Part shown: piece by piece, positions 11,301 to 20,640 of the stretch | How the letters are laid out: each line of letters starts with the position of its first letter | Position numbering within the stretch: position 1 is the first letter of the stretch | Source of the DNA: Cyanophora paradoxa | Lineage: Eukaryota; Glaucocystophyceae; Cyanophorales; Cyanophoraceae | Direction of reading: 5' to 3' | Length of the DNA: 64,000 nt | NCBI GenBank assembly: GCA_004431415.1 | Contig: QPMI01000267.1 | Coordinates: 1-64,000, forward strand | Position numbers and translations under genes: made by a program | Notes under the pieces: generated by a model | What the model saw: the letters and a program-made list of their open reading frames with translations, nothing else | What the model was told of the DNA's origin: nothing | Database searches by the model: none

Positions 11301-12008
11301 CCAAGTCGAAGGAGAGCATCGCGCCGTCGGCCTCGAAGGAGAACGTGGCCGACGCTCACTCGGGCAACGGCACCCCGACGAACGTAGGCCCCGCTGGCGG
11401 CGGCGGCGTTCCGCTCCCGACGCCCCCGCCCCGGCCCCCGTCGAAGACGCCCACCAAGGAGGCGGCGAACGGGGCGGGGGAGGCCTCGGCAGCCTCGTCG
11501 GCGTCGCCTGCGCCTGCGCCGGCGACCATCAGCGTGAGCAACGCCGACGGCGAGGGGGCGGGGAAGCCGAAGCACGCGCCCGTGAACGGGCCGGAGTCGC
11601 TGGCGACGGTGAGCGCGGAGGACAACTCAAACGTCGTCTACCACGACGACGACGAGGAGGAGATGGCGCGCCCTCCCGCCGCCCCCGGCCGCCCCGCCCC
11701 GCCGGCGCGCCTGACAGCCCCGCCAGAACGACGTGGAGATGCTGCCGACCTCGCCGGAGCTCATGACCCTCGCCCAGATGCCCGACCTCGTCTACGACCG
11801 GGCCCCGCTCCAGGCCCGCCCGTTCCGCCGAGGCCGCCGGGGGGCGCGGGGCTGAGGGCGGGGCGCGCAGGTGCCGGAGCTGACGCCGCGGAGCCGGGTG
11901 CACCTGCTCTTCACGATGCTGGCGTGCTCGTTCATCTACGTGACGCGGCAGGGGCGCCTTGTCGGCGTCCTCACCAAGCGCGGCATCATCCAGGCCGCCT
12001 TCCGCTGA
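8322..12008 (+). CDS. CLC-family chloride channel/transporter with CBS domains
   Basis: Voltage-gated chloride channel (CLC) family. The ATG at 8322 begins MTHGEVPKAPPALKTS. Helix B follows (FFMTLTYLVLLGVIMACVSL). The three anion-path signatures are present: GAGSGIPELKAIISG (8890), GREGPFVCLGG with the gating Glu (9075) and PLPTGIFVPTLCMG (9970). GTTVGGVIFSLEVTASFYMV, PWDWTIFLSIGVGIL and IGSAAMCAGVTHSIAVAVILLEITG complete the membrane core. Cytosolic CBS1 (DMSAPLKELRMVLKRCP, 10650; LVGSIRRGDLQRVLEQ, 10940) and CBS2 (ELTPRSRVHLLFTMLACSFI, 11880; GRLVGVLTKRGIIQAAF) are separated by a Ser/Gly/Pro-rich linker. TGA at 12006. About 13 introns. Three consecutive ones (10455-10643, 10731-10919, 11098-11290) are 189-193 nt and each carries a snoRNA-like core; the others are mostly under 100 nt. 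Channel versus H+ exchanger cannot be decided by eye. Confidence 0.95.
10492..10574 (+). ncRNA. Candidate intronic box C/D snoRNA, copy 1
   Basis: Lies inside the 189-nt CLC intron 10455-10643. Box C-like GTGATGT is at 10498-10504 and box D CTGA at 10567-10570. Box D is 73 nt from the 3' splice site. The terminal stem is short, TAG (10494-10496) with CTA (10571-10573). The stretch upstream of box D (GAGCGAGCTTCTCGGCG) is identical in all three copies and would be the guide. The core is shared with the next two introns while the intron flanks are not. Confidence 0.7.
10770..10853 (+). ncRNA. Candidate intronic box C/D snoRNA, copy 2
   Basis: Lies inside the 189-nt CLC intron 10731-10919. Perfect box C ATGATGA is at 10776-10782 and box D CTGA at 10845-10848, 71 nt from the 3' splice site. 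A 5-bp terminal stem ATTAG (10770-10774) pairs with CTAAT (10849-10853). The body and guide match copy 1 except for a few bases. Confidence 0.75.
11134..11225 (+). ncRNA. Candidate intronic box C/D snoRNA, copy 3
   Basis: Lies inside the 193-nt CLC intron 11098-11290. Perfect box C GTGATGA is at 11144-11150 and box D CTGA at 11213-11216, 74 nt from the 3' splice site. The external stem uses different bases from copy 2, GGGCCT (11134-11139) with AGGCCC (11220-11225), which is compensatory change. The internal guide is identical to copies 1 and 2. The intron donor is GTTCGC rather than the usual GTGCG. Confidence 0.72.
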
Positions 12009-12525
12009 GGCGCCCCCCCTCCACCGCCATCCCAACGCCCCCTCCCCCCCCCCTCTTTTTCCCTCCTCTTTCGTCCACCCCCTCTCTCCGCCCGCCCTGC
12101 CCCCAAAACCGCCCCCGCCCCCTCCTACTTGTACTTTACTAGCAGCCTTTTCGGGCGCCTTTCTTAGCTGGCTCGCGCCAGATTTCAAGATCCTGCTTCT
12201 TGTCCGTGCATATGTGTCGATCCAGTGTGCGCAGTTGTATTTGCAGATAGTTATAGCAAGTATACGTACTAGTATTTCAGGATTTGACCAGATTCAAAGC
12301 GTTTGATTTTCCGTCAATGCGTCGCTGAAGGAGATCGTGCCACGAACTCTTAGGCAATCTTCAAGGCCTTATAATCAAGCTAAGGGGTGCATGCAGGAGC
12401 CCGCGTGCGCGGCTTCCATGTGCGAATTCGAATTTTAAACACGAGGAAACACTAGAGACACTACAAATAGTATGTGGCCGGACGCGGCATCGCAGCCGCG
12501 GGGCGCCAACGGGACGGGGGCGCGG
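12009..12525. other. Convergent 3' spacer, CLC and C2-like genes
   Basis: No gene seen. A C-rich pyrimidine stretch (12020-12120) is followed by AT-richer sequence (12180-12440) with no clear open frame. It should hold the 3' UTRs of both convergent genes. Confidence 0.6.
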
Positions 12526-13990
12526 CTAGGAGCAGAAGGGGAGGTTGCAGAAGAAGTTGCTCGTCTGGTCGAGCTCGCGGAGGGCGCGCATGCGTGCGGC
12601 CTGCGCCTGCATGGCGCGCGCCCGCCGCTCGTGCTCCATGCGCTCCCACGCCGGCGGGGGCGCCGGCGGGGGCGTCGCCGTCCGCGAGGCCGAGTAGGGG
12701 GTCGAGGGCGCGGGGTGCGGCGCGATATCGTAGCCCCCCCGCGACTCCCACGAGCTGTCCAGGCTCCCCCGCCCCGCTTTCTCCGGCGTCGCTGCCGCCC
12801 CCGTGAGCCCCGCCCGCCCCGGGGCCCCCGGGGCGGCTGCGGACCGGGCACGCCGCCCGAGATGGCGAAGAGGCCCGTGGGGGGCCCGCTCGTCGCCCGT
12901 GGCTGCACCGCGTGCGCCTCGAACCTCGCGCCGGCGTCAGCGCACGCCGCCGGCCCCGCGCCGGCCGCGGGCGGACCAGAGGCGGACGTGGATGGTGCCG
13001 GTGGTGAAGGCGGAGCCGTCGGGGCGGTGCTTCCGCAGCGGGAACGAGCGCTCCACGGGGGGCGCCCCCGGCGCCAGCCGGTCGAACCTGCGCGCCGCCT
13101 CGCGGGGCCCGGGGCCGAGCAGCGGGGCGGGGGGCGGGCGAGGGCGGGCCGGAAGCGGGTGGTGCCGACGCTGCGCCGGTTGCCGCGGCTGTCCTCGATC
13201 AAGGCCACGCTCACCTGCGCGGGCGGCCTCAGGGCTCCGCGGCGTCGAGCGGTCCGACCGGCGCACCAGCGGCAGCTCCTCCCGCGAGGCCCGCAGCGCG
13301 AATTTCTTCGCCCCGCCCGCCCCCTCGCCCCCGCCCCACGCGCGAGCGGCGTGGCCGGGGGCCGCTGGCCTACCTCGTTCCAGCCCCGCGAGTACTCAGG
13401 CAAAGCCCCGTCCCTCCGCACTGGCGGGCCCTGTCAGCGGGGCCCTGGGCGCTAGGGGGCTGCGGCGCACCTGGGTGCATCGGCGAGCGCGCCTTCTCCC
13501 CGCTGAACGAGACGAGCGAGAACCTGAAGGGAGCGGGGGAATCAGAATCGGAAGCGGCCAGGGCGCTCATGGGCCGCAGCTGACCAGGTGGTGCCGATGG
13601 GGCTCTGATGGGGGCCCGAGGGGTCGCTGGGGTCGTGCACCCGCTCCGCTCCCAGGATCAGCATGTGCAGCGTGCCCTCAATCACCTGCGGACGCGTTCC
13701 GCCAGGCGGACGGGGCCGGGGGCGGAAGGCGCTCACGCCGACGCGGTTCTGCGCATAGGCGCGGTCGATCAAGTCGCGCTTCTTGCCGGGCCCTGCGGGC
13801 GAGCGGCGTCAGACCAGGGGCTGGCGGCTGCCGGACGATCGAGGGCTGAGACCAGTCTGGAGCAGCTCGTCCACGACTGTCCGGGTCCAGTCCGCTTGGC
13901 CCGCAGGCCGCCCGTTTGCGCCGTTCGCAGAAGAGGGCTAGCCAGGGTTAGCGGCGAGCCGACGAAAGACGGAAAACAGCCAAGGGGCGA
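12526..13990 (-). CDS. C2-domain-like protein
   Basis: Probable C2 (calcium/lipid-binding beta-sandwich) protein. Reading on the minus strand: KKRDLIDRAYAQNRVGVSAF (13790-13730), then GTLHMLILGAERVHDPSDPS, PFRFSLVSFSGEKARSP (13540-13480), LPEYSRGWNEV (13410-13380) joined to KKFALRASREELPLV (13310-13265), and VSVALIEDSRGNRRSVGTTR (13215-13160). The last part of the fold is FDRLAPGAPPVERSFPLR and TGTIHVRLWSA (13090-12975). The order (LxxLILGAxxL, PxWNExxxF, VxVxxxD, closing strand GxIxVRL) matches C2 topology. The tail has a basic coiled segment (WERMEHERRARAMQAQAARM) and ends NLPFCS with the stop at 12526-12528. The 5' end is not resolved; an upstream exon (TRTVVDELLQ near 13880) is plausible. 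Divergent to the KMO-like gene. Confidence 0.5.
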
Positions 13991-14331
13991 GCTAGCCGCA
14001 CACCTGCCCCACCTGGTTCGAGTAGTAGTGATCCGGACGGCCGGAGGTACTAGTATACGCTCGCGGCAAGCTCGGCGACGGCTGTATTACGCCAGTTTCG
14101 AGCTCGCGACGGTACCAGTCTCTCATTTCGCTCGTTTGCTACGCTGCTGCTACTGTTGCTGGGTTGTTGCTGCCAACTTGCTGGGCGGGGGGTAGAGGTA
14201 GAGGGTCGATGAGTGGTGCCTCCCACTCTGAAGCCACACGGCCTTCGCCTGCTAGGCTACTCGTTCCCTTTCTAGCTATACCGGCTGGGCGATCGTTGTC
14301 GATCCGGAGGCGGAGGCACAGGGGCGGAGCG
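13991..14331. promoter_or_regulatory. Divergent spacer, C2-like and KMO-like genes
   Basis: No convincing coding content. GC is moderate, with a short GCTGCTGCTACTGTTGCTG simple repeat near 14143-14161. It should contain both promoters and the unresolved 5' exon of the C2-like gene. Confidence 0.4.
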
Positions 14332-16627
14332 ATGTTCGTCTCTGTGGGCGCTCTGGCGAGTGAACGCGGCCATGGTGGTCTGGCACTGGCGGAAATGAGC
14401 CCCCCGTGGCGCTCAATGCAGGCAAGCGCGCCGTCTTCTCCGGTCAGCTCGCGTCGCGGACGAGCGCATCTTCAGCAGCGGGCCTGGGCCTGCACGCACT
14501 GGAGCGCCAGCGTCAGCATTGAGCTTGCAAGCTTGTTTGCTCCAGCGCGGACGATGCGGACAGCGGGGCTGAACCGGCGCGCGTGGAACGCCTCGGGCGG
14601 CGCCGCGCACGTGCACGTGTTCGCCGCGGCAGCGCATGCGGCCAGCGATGTCGCGGCGACGGCGCTGGACGCCGATGACGGGCGACCACTTCGTAGCGTG
14701 CTCGTCGTCGGCGCCGGGCCCGCGGGGATCCTGGCTGCGTATCTGCTTGCAAGGCGCGGTTTCGACGTCCGCGTCGTTGACGCACGGCCTGACCCCCGTG
14801 TGGAGCCGCCCAAGTCCTACAGTGTGATTCTTGGCCTACGCGCGTTTGACGCATTCCGCCTGGTGCACAGCCGCTGAGCCCCCGAAGGGAGGACTCATGG
14901 GAAAGTGCATTCCACGCGCGCTCATGGGGACGCGCGCGCGCAGGCGGGCGCCGATTTCGAGGCGGCGATCCGGAAGCGATGCTTCACATTTCAGAAGGTC
15001 GAGTTCTCCGCCTTCGGCCGCTCCGGCTCGTCCGAGTACAGGTGCGCCCCGGCCGCCGCCACGTGCACGCCGTCGTGAGGCTGCTGACTCGCGCGGGGCC
15101 GCGGCAGCGAGCCGGCGAACGCGGTGGAGCGGACGGGACTGGTGCAGGCGATGCTCGACGCCGCCGAGGCAGCGCCCCTCCCCGGGCCCGGCTCCCTGCG
15201 CTTCCGCTTCGGCGCCAGGTGGCCTTCTGCGCCTGCGCCTGCGCATGCCCACGGCCGTCGCCTGTCCGGGCGCTGCGCCGGGCGCGGGCTGACGGCGGGG
15301 GGCGCGCAGATGCGTCGGGGTGGACCTGGAGGGGCGGCGGGCGGAGTTCGAGGGGCCTGCGGGGGCGGTCGAGGCGGAGGCGTTCGACGTGATCGTGGGG
15401 GCGGACGGCGTCAACAGCGCCGTGCGGGGCGCCATGGAGGCCGCGGGGGCTATCGAGGTCGCCCGCACGCCCTCGCCCCGCACCGGCAACTCGTGTTCCG
15501 CCGAGCCGGCGCCCCACATCCCCGCCGACCGCGTCTCCCTCCTCTTCGGCGAGGGCGGCGCCGGGCTCATGCTGATGCCCACGCGGCGCTCGGACGGCGG
15601 GGTGGCGATGCGGGCGGCGCTGAGCGTGCCCGTGACCGCCGACTGGGCCGCCCTCGCCGCCGACGACGACTCCATGCGCGCCTTCCTCCGCCGCGCCTTC
15701 CCCTCGTGCGCCCGCTCCGCCCGCCCCCGCCCGTCGCCCCCAGCGGGCGAGCGGGGGGCAGGGTGGCGGGGCAGCTGGAGCCGCACGCGGGAGAGCTCGT
15801 GGGGACTCGCCCCTACCGCACAGCCAGCCTGCGCTGCTCCCGCTACCACCTCCCTGCCCGCGCCCTCCTCCTCGGCGTCCGCTCCCCCCCCCCCCCTTTC
15901 CCCCCCCCCCCACCCCCCACCCCCCCCCCCCCCCCACACACACCCCACCCTCCGCCGCACCCCCACCCCCCACCCCCACCCCACCCCGCCACCCCCCCCC
16001 CCCCCCCCACCCCCCACCCCCCCCTTCTCGGCGCCCCTGCCCGCGTCCCGGCGCCGATTGCGGGTCGGGGTCGGGGGCGGGCAGGACGCGGCGCACGCAG
16101 TGCAGGCAACGATCGGGGTGGGGTGCACGTGCGCACTGGAAGACTGCGCGGCCCTCGAGGGCCTGCTTGAGGAGAGCGGAGGCGACCTGCGGGCGGCGCT
16201 GGCGGCTTGGACGGCACGCCGCAAGCCCGAGGGCGACGCCGCCCTCGAGCTCAGCGAGGCCTTCGCCGCCCGCCGCGGGCCCCTCCACTCCCTCGCCCTC
16301 CTCCTCGCCTCCCGCCTCCTCGCCTCCCTCTTCCCCTCCGTGCGCCCCCGCGCCCGCCCCGTCGAAGCGCACCACGCTAACGCCAGCGCCGCGCAGCGCT
16401 TCTTCCGCAGCACGCAGGACGCGTGCTACAGCACAACGCTTCCTTACTCCGTCATCCTCCGTCGCGCCGCTGACCAGGCCCGCCCACTCGGCCCCGGCCC
16501 CGGCCCCGCCCCCGCGCCCTGTCTTCGACCTGACGCCGCGCAGGAGCGTCTGGCGCTTGTCGTGGCGAGCGTCGCGTTGGGGCTTGTCCTCGCATCGCTC
16601 GCCGCCCTCGCCCTCGCCTTCGTTTAG
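14332..16627 (+). CDS. FAD-dependent monooxygenase, kynurenine 3-monooxygenase-like, with C-terminal membrane anchor
   Basis: Class A flavoprotein monooxygenase. The N-terminal Rossmann motif VLVVGAGPAGILAAYLLARR (14700) and the partner Asp/Arg region DVRVVDARPDPRVEPPKSYS bind FAD. GLVQAMLDAAEA (15135), FDVIVGADGVNSAVRGAME (15385, the DG motif), VSLLFGEGGAGLMLMPTRR (15535) and QDAAHAVQATIGVGCTCALE (16080, the GD motif with the downstream EDC) follow in family order. The DAAHA...EDC...LEELLEE pattern and a C-terminal hydrophobic helix (LALVVASVALGLVLASLAAL, 16550-16610) resemble kynurenine 3-monooxygenase, a mitochondrial outer-membrane enzyme of tryptophan breakdown. Substrate assignment is inference. 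ATG at 14332 or 14557; TAG at 16625. A C-rich tract fills the intron at 15883-16024. Confidence 0.72.
15883..16024 (+). repeat. ~140-nt C-rich tract inside a KMO-like gene intron
   Basis: Almost pure C with scattered A/T: runs of 7-17 C broken by A, CACACA and TTT. It lies between exon sequence ALLLGV (15876) and the next exon beginning near 16065. On the opposite strand it has many G4-capable runs. Confidence 0.9.
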
Positions 16628-17218
16628 TCGAGCACGACTCTCCAGTGTGCGGCTATGGGAGCGTTACATAATTCTTATTAAAGCCGACATAAATATGCAC
16701 TGCAGCTGCTGCTGCAGCATCGGACGGGCTCGAGCTCAAAACTGATCGGGCATCGGACGGGCATCGGGTCTAGATCTAATCGATAAAACTGACTCAGTGA
16801 CGGATCTCGGGATCGCCTCTCGGATAACAGATCCCTGCATCGACAAAGAGAGAAATGAACGGCTTGCGCCACGCACAGAGTCTACTGATCATGATAGAAG
16901 AATGCATTACTCGTGCGATTGCAAGCCCCAAAGGAAAAAGACGGAAATGCTGACATCGAGCTCGAGCCCAAGCGAGACAGGCGCGAAAGGCTCTGGCGAA
17001 GCGGGGGATGCACGGCGCCCACGAGATTCTCCCACTCAAATTTTCTCCCAGTCGGCGCAACACAGAAACAGATTTTTGCACCTGGAGCGAAGGTCAGGGC
17101 GTCGAGGTCATGGAGCACAGGAACAGATCCAAGCATCTGATCATGGAGCGAAGGCCAAGTCCGACGGTCGCACACTTCCAGCCTTCCGAGGCTGCGTCCG
17201 GAGCCACACTTTGGGCCT

Positions 17219-17293
17219 GTGCCAGCTGTTGCTCCATGCTGGACGCTTGGCCAGCTGTTGCTCCATGCTGGACGCTTTGACGCTTGGAACGCT
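17219..17293. repeat. Tandem duplication, period 31 bp
   Basis: The unit CCAGCTGTTGCTCCATGC followed by TGGACGCTTGG occurs twice in direct succession, with a further partial GACGCTT motif after it. Confidence 0.85.
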
Positions 17294-17455
17294 TGGCCCG
17301 ATTGCGGGAAGAACCGTCTGACCGCCGGCGGGTGCGGAGCCGACGTGCTCTTGGCCCCAGTCGGCCGCGCGGGGCAGGGAAAACGAGGTCTCAGCGACAC
17401 TCGAAGCCCAAACCTTGCGGTTCAGTAGTTCTGGAGTTTGGTGCGAGAAAGGAGG

Positions 17456-17565
17456 GAAGGCCTCGGCCTCGATGCAGGTGCTGCCCTTGTTCGCACCGCA
17501 GGTGGCGGTGCGAGTGCCTACCAAGGCCTCGGCCTCGATTCAGGTTCCGCCCTTGTTCACACCTT
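17456..17565. repeat. Imperfect tandem duplication, period about 68 bp
   Basis: AAGGCCTCGGCCTCGAT, a CAGGT, and CCCTTGTTC-CACC recur in the same order in two adjacent units with several substitutions. Confidence 0.75.
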
Positions 17566-17839
17566 GAGGCTCCTCGCACGGCCGTCACAATGATCCTCCG
17601 GCTCCTCGCACCGCCGTCGCGCACCATCATTGCGCACCACCTGCCGTTACTGCATATATCCATCAATTCTCGAAATTGCGCAGAGCAGAGCAGAGCAGTG
17701 CTGCTCAACCATGGCCTGCCAATGAACAGCGCCCTGTTGTACTGGCCATCACAGACAGGTTGAAGCTAATTTTTGATGACACCTTTAAAAACGAACACGA
17801 CACAAGCCACCTTTTTTTGTGGTGCATGACTCGGCTGTA

Positions 17840-18026
17840 AGCACGAATTGCACGCTGACTTGCACGAACGACTGAAGAATAAAGAACGACTGACTTGCAC
17901 GAACGAACTGAAGAACTGAAGAGTCGTCGATTGAAGAACTGAAGATTGAAGAACAATATAAAGATTGAAGATTGCACGAACGAACTGAAGAACTGAAGAT
18001 TGAAGAACAATATAAAGATTGAAGAT
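17840..18026. repeat. A-rich tandem repeat cluster (GAACTGAAGA / GATTGAAGA motifs)
   Basis: Short units such as GAACTGAAGAACTGAAGA and AACAATATAAAGATTGAAGA are repeated with larger nesting. A ~60-bp block (TGCACGAACGAACTGAAG to ATAAAGATTGAAGAT) occurs twice. There is no protein signal. Confidence 0.85.
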
Positions 18027-18286
18027 CTCGAATGGTGCCGCGCTCCATCTCAAAATCCTCGCTCACGCCGACGGCCTCGACGCCGCTTGCTCCTAGAGCG
18101 CTGCGGGGCGGGTGTCATGCGGAGCGGGTTGGGACATGCGTGGTCGTGGATTTCAGATGCACCGGCCCACAAGAAGAGCCTGACCGGGCGGCGCCCGTCC
18201 CTCACCAAGGCTCTCGAAGCCAATGCCGCAGCTACCAGACTGCGCAGCTCGAAACTAGTATATGCCCGGAATGGGCACCATTCCGG

Positions 18287-20047
18287 GCAGGTCGACGCCG
18301 TCGTCTCGCCTCCTCGACGCTGCTTGCTCTCCTAGGGCGCTGGGGGGCGGGTGTCATGCGGAGCGGGTTGGGACAGGCGTGGTCGTGGAATTCAGATGCA
18401 CCGGCCCACGGGAAGAGCCTATCCGGGCAGCACCCGTCCCTCGCCAGCTCTTGCGCGGTACGATGGCCATGGGCAATGTTAAAGCAATCCGCACCCCGCC
18501 GACATGGACGGCTCAGCAGGTTGCAGGAAGACCTCGCGATAGCAACCTGGCGATCTTACTCGCGATAGATTTAATTTGGGTAGCCTTGGAGTAGCAGCTG
18601 TTCTCAACGAACTCACAGATATGGCCAACTCACAGATCTTCAAGAAGTTCCACTGACGGCGTCGACCTGCAAGCGCTGAGAGTCCGCTTTTCGCCTGCTG
18701 GCGGTACGGCGGAAGGACTGGTGGCTCCTCGGCTTCGCCCTCCCCTCCCGCTCCAATCCCACCGTCCTCGAATTTTTCATCGACCTCTGCCTCCCCTTCG
18801 GTGCCCGCTCCTCCCCCCGCATTTTCGAGGACCTCGGCCAGGCCCTCGATTTTGCCCTCCGCCGCCGTGGGCTCGATCCCACCCGATATGTCGACGACAT
18901 TTTCCTCATCGGACAGGCCGGCACCGGCGAGTGCCGGCGGTACATCGACGTGCTGCTCGAGGTCTGCGCGGACCTTGGTATTCCTCTGGCCCCGCATAAG
19001 CTAGAAGGACCGGGCACCCGCCTCACCTTCCTCGGCATCGAGCTTGACAGCCTCGCGATGGTGGCCCGCCTGTCCCCAGAGCGGCTCGCTGATCTCGAAG
19101 CGAAGCTCGCGGAGTGGGCCACTCGCAGCCATGCCTCAGCCGGCCAGCTCCGCTCCCTCGCCGGCTCCCTTGTCTCGGCCGTGCCCGTCGTCCCCGCGGG
19201 GCGCTTTTTCCTTCGGCGGGTCGTGGCGCAGCTCGCCACTCTACGGGCCAATCACCATCGCGCCCGGCTTCATGCCGGCTTTCATGCGGATCTCACATGG
19301 TGGCGCGACCTCCTCCAGCGGCTGCATGGAGTCCGGCTCATCCCTACGTCTGACTGGCAGTCGGCCAAGGTGCTGCGAATCCAGACTGACGCCAGCAATC
19401 TCGGCTTCGGCGCAGTTTTCGGCAGCTCGTGGACCTTCGGATCTTGGCCAGAGGGCACGACTCGCAGCATGCCCTGGCGCGAGCTGATGGCCCTCGTCAT
19501 CGCAGCGGCGACCTGGGGCCCCAGCTGGCAGCAGCAGCGAATTATTTTTGAAACCGACTGTAAACCTGTCTTCCATGCCCTTTCCGGCGGCCGCATTTCG
19601 CAGCCGGCCGGCGGAAGGACTGGTGGCTCCTCGGCTTCGCCGTAACGGAATCTGGGAAATGGCTCTCAGCGCTTGCAGGTCGACGCCGTCGTCTCGCCTC
19701 CTCGACGCTGCTTGCTCTCCTAGGGCGCTGGGGGGCGGGTGTCATGCGGAGCGGGTTGGGACAGGCGTGGTCGTGGAATTCAGATGCACCGGCCCACGGG
19801 AAGAGCCTATCCGGGCAGCACCCGTCCCTCGCCAGCTCTTGCGCGGTACGATGGCCATGGGCAATGTTAAAGCAATCCGCACCCCGCCGACATGGACGGC
19901 TCAGCAGGTTGCAGGAAGACCTCGCGATAGCAACCTGGCGATCTTACTCGCGATAGATTTAATTTGGGTAGCCTTGGAGTAGCAGCTGTTCTCAACGAAC
20001 TCACAGATATGGCCAACTCACAGATCTTCAAGAAGTTCCACTGACGG
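18287..20047 (+). mobile_element. DIRS-like retroelement remnant between identical 373-bp direct repeats
   Basis: Two direct repeats, 18287-18659 and 19675-20047, appear identical by eye. They flank a reverse transcriptase/RNase H fragment. A 26-bp inverted repeat marks the inner boundaries (18657-18682 and 19663-19688). The internal part is also bracketed by a 33-bp direct repeat (18707-18739 and 19609-19641). Identical terminal repeats suggest recent insertion or homogenisation, although the coding part is incomplete. Protein motifs fit DIRS/Ngaro-type elements, but no tyrosine recombinase is present, so the class is inference. Confidence 0.7.
18680..19645 (+). pseudogene. Reverse transcriptase / RNase H fragment (DIRS-like), 5'-truncated
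   Basis: One continuous frame of 321 codons from just after a TGA to the TAA at 19643. It contains RT motif B (LPFGARSSPRIFEDLGQAL, 18806), motif C RYVDDIFLIGQ (18890) and motif D/E (LGIPLAPHKL, LTFLGIELDS). The RNase H part reads IQTDASNLGFGAVF (19380), PWRELMALVIAA and IIFETDCKPVFHALSGG. The fingers and catalytic motif A are missing at the 5' end, and nothing after RNase H remains, so it cannot be an intact polymerase. Codon use is GC-rich like the host genes. Confidence 0.8.
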
Positions 20048-20640
20048 AAACCACATAACTGGCACGTTTCGAGAAGTTGACTATTTAACCAATTAATGAC
20101 CTATTTAACCTATTGAACCATTTAACGTTTCGAGAGGTTGACTGGCACGTTTCGAGAGGTTGACCAATATTTAACCAATTCATTTGTATCCAATCCAGGT
20201 TGACTATTTTACCTGAGAAGGCAGGTCGATGGCAAGCACCAGTGCGACGGAGCAGCAGAGTTTCGGAAGGAAGTTGTACAAAGTGCACAGATATAGCACT
20301 AGGACGCTAGTCATAGTGCTAGGGCGTGCTAAGATGTCCCTAGGTCCAGCACTCTTAGGTCCAGCGAAAGTGCACGTGGTCCAGCTAGGGCTATTCTGAG
20401 CGTGCTAAGATGGTCGCTGGACCAGATGGTCGCCCAGAGTAAGGGAGTTAAGGCCAAGGACCTAACCAAGAGCCAGAGAAATAGCCGACGAGCCGAGCGA
20501 CTTGGGAAGTGGATGGCACAACGTCCTTCGGAGGCCGTTCATCGATGGCTGGCCCACAAATGGTAATCGGAGTGAGAACCCTTTTTTGCTCAATGAAATG
20601 ATCGAGAAGCGTTACTAATCTGTAATCTGTTCAGTCAAGA
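20048..20640. repeat. AT-rich spacer with dispersed short repeats
   Basis: CGTTTCGAGA(A/G)GTTGAC occurs three times in 20066-20164, mixed with (A/C)TATTTAACC motifs. From 20290 to 20450, GTGCTAAGATG and (T)AGGTCCAGC motifs recur. No coding sequence is seen. Confidence 0.65.

Larger units (their letters stand above)
16628..18286. other. Non-genic block with short tandem duplications
   Basis: GC falls compared with the genes. I recognise no protein in any frame. Local duplications occur at 17219-17293, 17456-17565 and 17840-18026. A diverged copy of part of the downstream 373-bp repeat lies at about 18068-18180. It probably contains the KMO-like 3' UTR and decayed mobile DNA. Confidence 0.6.

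Noticed and set aside
18680-19645. An intact, host-used reverse transcriptase gene
   Set aside because: RT motif A and the fingers are missing, so it is a truncated fragment.
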